64,000 nt of DNA from assembly GCA_035547835.1 (NCBI GenBank), contig DASZTW010000018.1, positions 23,619-87,618 of the forward strand, given 5' to 3'. This document shows positions 57,111-64,000 of this stretch, piece after piece (the first letter of the stretch is position 1; every line of letters starts with the position of its first letter). This stretch comes from Acidimicrobiales bacterium. Its GTDB lineage: Bacteria > Actinomycetota > Acidimicrobiia > Acidimicrobiales > Iamiaceae. The notes beneath the pieces were generated by a model. It searched no databases. It worked only from the letters and a program-made list of their open reading frames with translations, and was not told the DNA's origin. A program made the position numbers and the translations under genes.

Positions 57111-58208
57111 GTGGGCCTAGACGACACCGACGAATCTGCCGGCTTCGACCGCGCGTCGGAAACCGAGCAACCATCCGGTCCGGCGGCCGAAGCGCCGCAG
57201 GCTGCTGAGTCCACCGCGGCGGCTGCACCACCTGCCACGCCACCGGCCGCGGACCCACCTCGGCGTCCGGCGCCGAAGTTGGTGGTGAAGATCGTCGGCG
57301 GCCCCGAGGACTGGGATCGGGCCCGCGGCCAGACCGCCAGCCCCGGTTCGCAGGTCGGCGAGCAGCTCCCGACGTTCGACGCCTCGTTCTTCGACGCGGT
57401 GCCGACCACGCCGTCGGTCGAGGCCGACGAGACCTTCCAGCCCGTGGCGGTCACGGCAGGGCGCGGCGACGACCGCACCTACGGTGACTTCCTCGGTGAA
57501 CCCGAGCCGGTCGACCTGCACGACGACGATCCGGTCGTGACGCCCCGCACGGTCGGCATGGTGGGCGCCGTCCACGCCAGCAGTATCGGCCACATCGACA
57601 CGCACGTGCCGCCGGTCATGTACGACTTCGAGCCGGACGTCGAGGGCGCCGCGGCACACGCCGGTCACCCGAAGCAGACGTCGCGGACGCGACGCCGGGC
57701 CAGGGTCGCCGGTCCCGTGCTGGCGGTGGCGGCCGTCGTGATCTGGGTGCTGGTGATGGCCGGGTCGGGTCGCCCCTCGCTCAACTCGGCGGGATCGGGC
57801 GACCAGGCAGCGACTGGCCAGACGTCGACCACGGCGGGCCAGGTGCTGGGGAAGCAGGCGTCGGCGCCGAAGGCCGACCAGAAGGCCACCGCCCCGAACA
57901 CGCCTGCGGCGACCGCGACCGACGCCAACGCCGCGCTGGCTGCCGCCGGCGGGACGCCGACGGCGTCGGTCACGCCGGTGACAGAGTCCACCAGCAGCGG
58001 CTCGAGTGGCGGCAACTCGGCCGGGCGCGCCTCGGCCACGCCGGTCGTCCGCAACCCGGCTCCAGCCACCAAGACGGCTCCGGCGCCCACTGCCGCGCCG
58101 AGGCCCGCTCCCGCACCCACGTCGGCCCCGAAGCCGACGCCGACCACCGCCCCGCCGGCCACCGTGGCGCCACCCTCCTGCGCTGCGTGGATGCAGGGAT
58201 GTAGTTGA
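57111..58208 (+). CDS. Single-pass membrane protein with Pro/Ala/Thr-rich ends (unknown function)
   Basis: A 365-residue protein of unknown function. Residues 1-190 are cytoplasmic, acidic and Pro/Ala-rich, with an ordered-looking piece around KLVVKIVGGPEDWDRA. Basic residues (RTRRRAR) precede one membrane helix (199-217, VAGPVLAVAAVVIWVLVMAG), and the outside part is Ala/Pro/Thr-rich up to a terminal Cys pair (SCAAWMQGCS) that could form a disulfide. GTG 57111 start. It is the first of four closely spaced genes downstream of the giant surface protein; the 149 bp between (56962-57110) show no other gene. Confidence 0.7.
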   Translation: MGLDDTDESAGFDRASETEQPSGPAAEAPQAAESTAAAAPPATPPAADPPRRPAPKLVVKIVGGPEDWDRARGQTASPGSQVGEQLPTFDASFFDAVPTTPSVEADETFQPVAVTAGRGDDRTYGDFLGEPEPVDLHDDDPVVTPRTVGMVGAVHASSIGHIDTHVPPVMYDFEPDVEGAAAHAGHPKQTSRTRRRARVAGPVLAVAAVVIWVLVMAGSGRPSLNSAGSGDQAATGQTSTTAGQVLGKQASAPKADQKATAPNTPAATATDANAALAAAGGTPTASVTPVTESTSSGSSGGNSAGRASATPVVRNPAPATKTAPAPTAAPRPAPAPTSAPKPTPTTAPPATVAPPSCAAWMQGCS

Positions 58209-58253
58209 GGCCCTTCCTCGCGGAGCGAGGGGACCGGCCATGAGAGGAAGTCC

Positions 58254-58658
58254 GTGAACGTCTCATCGTTGTTGCTTTGTGACTTCGCCCAGATCCGCGA
58301 GGGCCTGCTGTTCGTGGTGTCCGGCGGGGTGTCGCGCGTGTACCGCTCGGGTGTCCCGGCGCGCCTCGGCCTGCATCTGGCGATGGTGGTCGACATGACC
58401 GCCGAGGAAGCGGGCGCTGCCCACGACCTGGCGGTACAAGTGGTCGACCGCACGGGCACCGAGGTGGCCGCCGTCAGCGCCACGTTCAAGGTGGGCGACG
58501 AGGGCGTCTTCTACCAGGAACAGCAGCACGTCCCGTTCGTCATCTCGCTCGCCGACCTCGAGGTCGGCACGTGGGGCACCCACGAGGTGCGGGTCAAGTT
58601 GAACGAGGAATCGGTCGGCTCCGTGACTTGCTACGTGCTCCCGTCCGAGGCGTTCTAG
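58254..58658 (+). CDS. DUF6941-like small protein
   Basis: A 134-residue protein. It starts with LLLCDFAQIREGLLFVVSGGVSRVYR, matching my memory of the DUF6941 family, and continues as beta-rich (LAVQVVDRTGTEVAAVSATFKVG; WGTHEVRVKLNEESVGSV), which resembles an Ig-like or C2-like sandwich. No signal peptide, so cytoplasmic. The GTG start follows AGAGGAAGTCC, a good ribosome-binding site. The stop TAG overlaps the next start. Function unknown. Confidence 0.7.
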   Translation: MNVSSLLLCDFAQIREGLLFVVSGGVSRVYRSGVPARLGLHLAMVVDMTAEEAGAAHDLAVQVVDRTGTEVAAVSATFKVGDEGVFYQEQQHVPFVISLADLEVGTWGTHEVRVKLNEESVGSVTCYVLPSEAF

Positions 58659-59953
58659 TGCCCGAGATGACCTTGCGCGGCGATGCCCGGGACGCGGCTC
58701 GTGCCGAGTCGGCATGGGTGGCGCTCGGTGACGCGTACTCGGCGTTCCAGGGCGGATCCCACGGTCACGCCGCGGACCGGCTGGGCGACGCGCTCGACCA
58801 CGCCGGCGGGGTCGACTTGCTGGCTGACGACCTGGTGGTCCACGGCCACGACGCGGACCAGGTGGCCACGTTCAGCGCGTGGCTGGCGGAGACGGCCGAC
58901 CGGCCTTCGGGCATCGCCGCGGCGCGGTTGATCGAGTCGCGCCAGGCCGAAGCAGCGGGCGACGTCGACCGGGCCGACGCGCTGGTGCGCGAAGCCCTCG
59001 AGGCCGACCCCGACTGCGCCCCCGCCCGCTGGGACGCGGCGTGGCACGCCGCGCTGCGCGACGACTACGACGACGCGCTCGAGCACCTCGCGCGACTCGG
59101 CGTGCCGGCCGACGATGCCGACGTGCAGCACTGGACGCTCGCTTCGGCGTGGCGAGACGGTCGCCACGGAGTCGCATCGCCGTGCCAATGCGGCTCCGGC
59201 CGCCACCAGAAGCGGTGCTGCGGCAAAGACGGCATGGAGCTGCACCTGTTGTGGTGGAAGCTGCGATCGTTCCTGTTCCGGGCCGCGCAGCGGGGCTTGG
59301 TGCTGAACGTGGCGGCCGCCCTCACCGGCTTGCACGCCGGGGACGTTGACCTCGAGGAGCAGCTCGAGTCGCCGGCGTTCGAGCAGGCGCTCGTCCATCC
59401 GTTGACCGCCACGTTGGCTGTCGTGCCCGGTGGCCTGGCCGCGCACTATCGCGACGTGTGGGGCGACCACGCCACAGCCGTGGAGCAGCGCCTGCTCGAC
59501 CTGATCGCGTCGGCCCGCGTCGACGTGTGGGTGATCCCCGAGAAGGGTCACCAAGACGTCCGGTCGCTCGACGGCCGTTCGACGGTGCGGCTGCGCAACG
59601 AAGGTGTGCTCGCCGCCGCCGGCGCCGAACCAGGCTGCGTGGTGGCGGCGGTGACGGGCGACGGCGCCAAGTCCGACGCATACCTCGTGGGTGTCCCGAC
59701 CCGGCTGCGGGCGGCACCCGTCGAGGGGCCGCCGATCGAGGTGGCTGAGCTGTTCCACCAGGCGAGCTCGGCTGAAGAAGTGATCGCGCTCGCGTCGGCG
59801 CTGGCGCCGTACGTCGACTTGTCCGCGGCCGACGCCACCGACGTGGACGAAGAGCCCGAAGCGGACACGAGTGCGGCGGCGGACGGCTCGTTCCACCGCG
59901 GCGAACACGACGAACGAACGGACGACGAAGACCACATGGAGATCCCCCGATGA
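58658..59953 (+). CDS. SEC-C motif protein with helical repeat region
   Basis: A 431-residue protein. The N-terminal 170 residues are helical, TPR-like (AADRLGDALDHAGGVD, AGDVDRADALVREALEADPDCAPARWDAAWHA). A SEC-C zinc-binding motif follows: C176-Q-C178-G-S-G-RHQK-R-C187-C188. The C-terminal half has ELFHQASSAEEV and an acidic tail. SEC-C motifs bind zinc and occur in SecA and in many uncharacterised proteins. GTG 58658 shares its first base with the previous stop; ATG 58667 is an alternative. The next gene overlaps by 4 bp (ATGA), so it may be translated with the secreted NHL protein. Confidence 0.75.
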   Translation: MPEMTLRGDARDAARAESAWVALGDAYSAFQGGSHGHAADRLGDALDHAGGVDLLADDLVVHGHDADQVATFSAWLAETADRPSGIAAARLIESRQAEAAGDVDRADALVREALEADPDCAPARWDAAWHAALRDDYDDALEHLARLGVPADDADVQHWTLASAWRDGRHGVASPCQCGSGRHQKRCCGKDGMELHLLWWKLRSFLFRAAQRGLVLNVAAALTGLHAGDVDLEEQLESPAFEQALVHPLTATLAVVPGGLAAHYRDVWGDHATAVEQRLLDLIASARVDVWVIPEKGHQDVRSLDGRSTVRLRNEGVLAAAGAEPGCVVAAVTGDGAKSDAYLVGVPTRLRAAPVEGPPIEVAELFHQASSAEEVIALASALAPYVDLSAADATDVDEEPEADTSAAADGSFHRGEHDERTDDEDHMEIPR

Positions 59954-62900
59954 GCACGACCGGACGGCGCATCCTGACCGCCCGCACCTCGACCCGCCGC
60001 GCCGGCCTGGTGCTGCTGGCCCCGTTGCTGATGCTGCTCGCGGCGCTGTTGCCGCTCGGCGGCACCGGTGTCGCGTCGGCCGCGCTGGCCGACCCGCCGG
60101 CGCAGGGCGACATCAACACGATCGCCGGCATCGGCAACGGCGCGTCGATCGGTCCGGCCGTCGAAGCGGCGCTCAACGGGCCGAGCACCGTGGCGTGCGC
60201 GTCGGGCGGCAACCCGTGCTACATCGCCGAAGCCAACGTGCATCGCGTCCGCAAGGTCGACAACGGCACCATCTCGACGTTTGCCGGCAATGGCAAGCAG
60301 GGCTATTCGGGTGACGGAGGACCGGCGATCTCGGCCAGTCTGAACACCCCGTCGGGGCTCGCGGTCGACAGCGGCGGCAACGTGTACGTGAGCGACGCCG
60401 GCAACCACGTGGTCCGCGAGATCACGCCCGACGGCAACAAGATCACCACGTTCGCCGGTGGCGGCACCTCGGTGACCAGCGGTCCGGCGACCTCGCTGCG
60501 GCTCCTTTCGCCGGCCGGGCTCGCGTACGACAACGGCTTGGTGTACGTCACGGACTTCGTCAATCGCCGCGTGTTCCGGATCAGCACCACGTCGGGCAAC
60601 TTCAGCGTGTACGCCGGCTCCGGGAACTTCGGGTACGCCTCGACGACCACGACTCCCGCCACGGCGGCCAACTTGGCCACCCCGTCGGCCATCGCGTTCG
60701 ACGCCGCCGGCAACGGCTACATCGCCGACTCGGTCGGCAACCGCATCTACAAGGTGACGCCGGGGGCCACCGGCACCCTCAGCTGGTTCGCGGGTATCAG
60801 CGGGACGCCGCCCCTTGCGGGGTTTGCCGACGGCCCGTTGACCGCAGGGGCCAAGTTCTTCCAGCCGAGTGGCATCGCGGTGCGCACGACCACCGTGCAG
60901 GTGACCGTCAACGACCCGCAGACCGACCCGCCGTCGGATCCCCCACCGTCGCACGTCGTCAACGTGCTGACCCAGTCCGTGATCGTGGCGGACACCCAGA
61001 ACAATCGTCTCCGGGCGATCCCGCTGCCGGTGCCGTCGATCCCCGACGCGCAGTCGCAACCGACCAACCCTGATGGCGATGCCACCAACGTGTCGACCGT
61101 CCTCGGTTCGAACACCGCGGGCTCGACCGGCAATGGTGGGCCGGCCAGCGCGGCGCGCACCAACAAGCCGGTGGACGTCGTGGCGCCTGCGCCCGACCAG
61201 CTGCTGTTCGTGTCGAGCACCGGCAACACGGTGCGCAAGATCACGACCACGGCCGGCCAGGGCGAGAAGGACGGCACGGTCAGCGCCTACGCCGGCAACG
61301 GCTCGGCCTCGCTCGCGGGCGACAACGGCCCGGCCACCGACGCGCAGCTTGCCGGCCCCCAAGGTGTCGCCCTCGACTCGCAGGGCGACTACTACGTGGC
61401 CGACACGTTCAACCAGGCCGTCCGCAAGATCGACCCCACCTCCGGCGTTATCACGACGGTGGCCGGCACGGGGTCGAAGACCAAAGTCGACTCCGGCCCG
61501 GGTAGCGACTTGGGCGACGGCGGCCCGGCCACGTCCGCCACGCTGAACTTCCCCGGCGGCGTGGCAGTGAACGCGGCCGGCGACATCTTCATCGCCGACA
61601 CGTACAACAACCGCGTCCGCATGGTCGACCACGCCACCCACGCGATCACCACCGTCGCGGGCGATGGCACGTTCGGCTACAAGAGCGGCGCGGGCAACCC
61701 GACGTCGATCCCTCTCGCCCAGCCGTTCGGCGTGGCGGTGTTGCCCGACCAGAGCCTGCTCATCGCCGACTCGTTCGCGGTGCGGGTGTTCCGGGTGACG
61801 AACCCCGGTGGGCAAAACGCGCAGCTCACGACCTTCGCCGGTAGCGGCGGCAACCTGCTCGGCGATGGTGGCCCGGCCACGCAGGCCGCGCTCGGCCTGC
61901 CGGTCGGGCTCGCCGTCGACCCGATGGGCAACACGTACATCGCCACCACCGCGTCGGACACCAGCAACAGCCGCATCCGCAAGGTGGACCCGAGCGGCAA
62001 GATCACGACGGTCGCCGGCGGCGGGACCTCGACGGCGGAAGGCGTGGCAGCCACCTCGGCCAACCTCACCGCCCTCGGCGGGGTGGCGGTCGACCCGCTC
62101 GGCGAGGTGTTCGTGGCCGACTCCGCCCGCAACCGCGTGCGGCGTGTGAACCCCAACGGCACCATCGAGACGATGGCCGGCGTGACCACCGCGGGCTTCG
62201 ACGGTGACGGCCACGCGGCGACCAGCGCCAAGATGGCCGCGCCGATCGGGCTGGCTTTCGCACCCGACACCGGCACGGGTGCCACGCCAAACCAAGGCTC
62301 GCTGTTGATCGCCGACAGCGGTAACAGCCGGGTGCGGGCGGTGACCGGCGTGACCACCGGCAGCGCGCTCGGGCTCGCTAACTTCGTGAACGCCGCGTAC
62401 CACGACTTCCTCGGCGTGGCGCCCAACGCCGCGCAGACCGGGAGCGGGGTGCTCACGTCGGGGCCGGGCATGGCGGGCCGCACCACCTTCTTGTCGGGCT
62501 TGTCGAGCTCGACCGCGTGGGTCACCAACGTGGTCAACCAGTTCTACCTCGACATCTTGGGCCGGACCGGCGACGCCGGCAGCGTGACGCAATGGGTGGC
62601 GTGGATCCGCAACGGCACGTTCACCGTCGCCCAGGTGGCGGGCAACTTGTACGGCTCCCGGGAGTACTACGCCAACTTCGGGGACCCGGACTCCGAGGAC
62701 GGGCTGCCGAACTGGGTGGAGGACTTGTACCTCAAGCTCTTGCACCGCGCGTCGGACTCGGCGGGCAAGGCCTTCTGGATCAACCAGGTCGCGGCCCACG
62801 GCGGCGGCGTCAAGGGCCGGAGCTGGGTGGCCTTCCAGATCTTCCAGTCGACGGAGTCGAGCTACGACCGGGTCACCAACCTCTACGAGGTGCGGTGCGG

Positions 62901-63081
62901 CAACGGCGCCCCCGAACCGCCGTGCCCGACGTACCGGCCGCTGCTCAACCGGGCGCCGGAGGCAGGCGCCCTCCCGTTCTGGGGTCCGAAGGTGATCGCG
63001 CAGGGCGACCTCGTGCTCGCCGCGTCGCTCGCCGCGAGCACCGAGTACTACCTCAACTCGCAATCGCGGACGTTCTCGTAG
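59950..63081 (+). CDS. Secreted NHL-repeat protein with a C-terminal DUF4214 domain
   Basis: A 1,043-residue secreted protein. A signal peptide (LVLLAPLLMLLAALLPLGGTGVASA) is followed by many NHL repeats (e.g. PSGLAVDSGGNVYVSDAGNHVVREI and the repeating TTVAGxGxxGYxGDGGPA), probably forming beta-propellers. From about residue 820, FVNAAYHDFLGVAPN and QFYLDILGRTGDAGSVTQWV are DUF4214-type helices that occur in bacterial surface and cohesion proteins. It ends without a sorting signal. NHL propellers bind proteins or ligands; this could bind envelope polymers. ATGA overlap with the SEC-C gene. Confidence 0.85.
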   Translation: MSTTGRRILTARTSTRRAGLVLLAPLLMLLAALLPLGGTGVASAALADPPAQGDINTIAGIGNGASIGPAVEAALNGPSTVACASGGNPCYIAEANVHRVRKVDNGTISTFAGNGKQGYSGDGGPAISASLNTPSGLAVDSGGNVYVSDAGNHVVREITPDGNKITTFAGGGTSVTSGPATSLRLLSPAGLAYDNGLVYVTDFVNRRVFRISTTSGNFSVYAGSGNFGYASTTTTPATAANLATPSAIAFDAAGNGYIADSVGNRIYKVTPGATGTLSWFAGISGTPPLAGFADGPLTAGAKFFQPSGIAVRTTTVQVTVNDPQTDPPSDPPPSHVVNVLTQSVIVADTQNNRLRAIPLPVPSIPDAQSQPTNPDGDATNVSTVLGSNTAGSTGNGGPASAARTNKPVDVVAPAPDQLLFVSSTGNTVRKITTTAGQGEKDGTVSAYAGNGSASLAGDNGPATDAQLAGPQGVALDSQGDYYVADTFNQAVRKIDPTSGVITTVAGTGSKTKVDSGPGSDLGDGGPATSATLNFPGGVAVNAAGDIFIADTYNNRVRMVDHATHAITTVAGDGTFGYKSGAGNPTSIPLAQPFGVAVLPDQSLLIADSFAVRVFRVTNPGGQNAQLTTFAGSGGNLLGDGGPATQAALGLPVGLAVDPMGNTYIATTASDTSNSRIRKVDPSGKITTVAGGGTSTAEGVAATSANLTALGGVAVDPLGEVFVADSARNRVRRVNPNGTIETMAGVTTAGFDGDGHAATSAKMAAPIGLAFAPDTGTGATPNQGSLLIADSGNSRVRAVTGVTTGSALGLANFVNAAYHDFLGVAPNAAQTGSGVLTSGPGMAGRTTFLSGLSSSTAWVTNVVNQFYLDILGRTGDAGSVTQWVAWIRNGTFTVAQVAGNLYGSREYYANFGDPDSEDGLPNWVEDLYLKLLHRASDSAGKAFWINQVAAHGGGVKGRSWVAFQIFQSTESSYDRVTNLYEVRCGNGAPEPPCPTYRPLLNRAPEAGALPFWGPKVIAQGDLVLAASLAASTEYYLNSQSRTFS

Positions 63082-63098
63082 CGGCGCATCAGATCGAA

Positions 63099-63134
63099 GA
63101 GGGCCGGCCCGCAACGGGCGGCGGGCCGGTCCTC
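63099..63134. terminator. Hairpin after the NHL-repeat gene
   Basis: GAGGGCCGGCCCGC and GCGGGCCGGTCCTC pair with one mismatch over 14 bp around an 8-base loop. It begins 17 bp after the stop codon and is followed by a short CTCGTTACT stretch. Probable terminator of the 57111-63081 run. Confidence 0.55.
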
Positions 63135-63327
63135 CTCGTTACTCCGGCAGGACGCAGCGGGCGGCGACCTGTCGGATAGCTGGCCCGGGGGTATCCGCCA
63201 CCCCCGGGCCGGCGTACTTCTCGGCCGCTCCTCGTCGCGCCGGCTCCCTTCCGACTCCATCCCGCGCGCCGCCCCGGACAGGGCGGGCAGGATCAGCTGG
63301 ACCGGGTCGGGACGAACTTGGTCCGAG

Positions 63328-63387
63328 ATGAGCTCGGTCGGGATGGGCTCGGTCGGGATGGGCTCGGTCGGGATGAGCTCGGTCGGG
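63328..63387. repeat. Four tandem 15-bp units in the intergenic region
   Basis: ATGAGCTCGGTCGGG and ATGGGCTCGGTCGGG occur four times in a row (A/G at one position), with degraded copies on both sides. The repeat lies in the 375-bp gap 63082-63456. Open frames across it (short RDELG or IPTEL repeats) look accidental. No other feature was found in the gap. Confidence 0.75.
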
Positions 63388-63456
63388 ATGAGGCCAGTCA
63401 AGGGTGGGCCCGGTCAGGACCGTCTGGTCAGGGTGGACCCGGTCGGGAGGGCCCGG

Positions 63457-63969
63457 TCAAGGTGAGCTGGCGGTGTTGCAGCCGAGCAGGAGCGGCACGG
63501 TGACGGTGACCGATCGACCGGCGTACCACTTCTGCGCCGTGCCCATGAGCGCCCGCACCTCATAGGTGTACGTGGTGTTCAGCGCCGCCCCGTTGTCGAC
63601 GTAGGAGTGGTCCGCCGTAGAGAGCGTCGCGATGGTGGAGGTGCCCCGCCGGATGGCGTAGCCGCTGAGCCCGGTGAACGTCGCCGCGGACCACGTGACC
63701 GTCACTTTGGGGACGAGGCCGAGCGGGATGACCGTCACGGCGCAGGCCTGCGCGGTCATCGACGGCACCGCGGTCGGTTTGCCCGTCGCGGCGACCGGTC
63801 CGGCGACCGACACCACCCGGGTGAAGCGGGCTCCCGCCGCGCCCGACGGCGCAAGGCGCCACGTGGCGGCGAACGTGGTGGTCGCCACCAACGCCACCAA
63901 CGCCACCAGCGCCGCGGTCGCACCGGCGGTCGCGCGAACGGCACGGCCTGGGTCGGGCACGCTTCGCAT
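63457..63969 (-). CDS. Secreted Fn3-like domain protein (unknown function)
   Basis: A 170-residue protein with a hydrophobic N-terminal signal (AGATAALVALVALVATTTFA) and a region after it with the pattern of a fibronectin type III-like sandwich (VTVTWSAATFTGLSGYAIRRGTSTIATL and TYTYEVRALMGTAQKWYAGRSVTVTV). Two Cys (QACAV, LGCNTA) may pair. ATG 63969 follows a purine-rich CAGGGGG, a good ribosome-binding site. It points left, toward the NHL gene. An operon with a gene to the right cannot be judged since the window ends. Confidence 0.7.
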   Translation of the reverse strand: MRSVPDPGRAVRATAGATAALVALVALVATTTFAATWRLAPSGAAGARFTRVVSVAGPVAATGKPTAVPSMTAQACAVTVIPLGLVPKVTVTWSAATFTGLSGYAIRRGTSTIATLSTADHSYVDNGAALNTTYTYEVRALMGTAQKWYAGRSVTVTVPLLLGCNTASSP

Positions 63970-64000
63970 CCCCCTGCTGTGCGCGCTGGACCACCTCCAC

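Noticed and set aside
59548..63114. A 1,188-codon open frame on the minus strand over the NHL gene
   Set aside because: Shadow frame: arginine, valine and histidine rich with no domain, while the plus strand has a signal peptide and NHL repeats.
63318..63503. Repeat peptide gene (RDELG units)
   Set aside because: The frame is only the translation of a 15-bp intergenic minisatellite, with no start signal or conserved ends.

Overview
The window is high-GC DNA (roughly 70%) with many GTG starts and stop/start overlaps of the ATGA/GTGA type. It reads as a chromosomal segment of an actinobacterium. A complete Mce/YrbE lipid-import operon, an LpdA-like flavoprotein, an acyl-CoA carboxylase alpha chain beside BirA, and a vitamin-B12 methylmalonyl-CoA mutase with MeaB all fit. 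An environmental Acidimicrobiia-type lineage is my best guess, but this is inference. No rRNA, tRNA, CRISPR array, transposase or phage gene was seen.

Region 1 (1-4.8 kb) is a small glycosylation block: the tail of a GT2 glycosyltransferase, a SAM methyltransferase, a UPF0104/LPG-synthase-like membrane protein, a GT4-like glycosyltransferase and a large multispanning membrane protein. Region 2 (4.9-20.5 kb) is metabolic. It holds MeaB, a sulfatase, a secreted esterase with a TetR regulator and a near-perfect operator, methylmalonyl-CoA mutase, an LpdA-type quinone reductase, an RDD membrane protein, biotin carboxylase/BCCP head to head with BirA, PabB and PabC overlapping by 151 bp, and an acyl-CoA dehydrogenase. 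The mutase, MeaB and the biotin carboxylase point to propionyl-CoA/methylmalonyl-CoA metabolism.

Region 3 (20.6-37.2 kb) is an envelope-polysaccharide locus. It has an LCP ligase, an rmlA-rmlC-rmlB-rmlD run (with unusual active-site residues in RmlB and RmlC), a UDP-glucose dehydrogenase interrupted at its catalytic cysteine by a 312-residue intein, a UDP-xylose-synthase-like enzyme, GDP-fucose synthase, three GT4 glycosyltransferases, a His-rich membrane protein, a sugar-1-phosphate nucleotidylyltransferase and a GalE-like epimerase. Together these would supply dTDP-, UDP- and GDP-sugars and transferases for a polymer that the LCP protein could attach to the wall.

Region 4 (37.3-47.4 kb) is a TetR gene divergent from a nine-gene mce operon (yrbEA, yrbEB, mceA-F, Mce-associated protein). 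yrbEB carries a one-base frameshift that opens its reading frame straight into mceA. After an alpha/beta hydrolase and a PF10118-type protein, region 5 (49.5-64 kb) is a cell-surface region. It has a giant (about 2,330 aa) Asn/Thr/Ser/Gly/Ala repeat protein with a signal peptide, a Pro-Thr stalk and a C-terminal LAHTG sorting-type signal, a long terminator hairpin, and then four closely spaced genes: a one-TM protein, a DUF6941-like protein, a SEC-C protein and a secreted NHL-repeat/DUF4214 protein. Several intergenic palindromic repeat families occur at 20.6, 30.5 and 49.6 kb.
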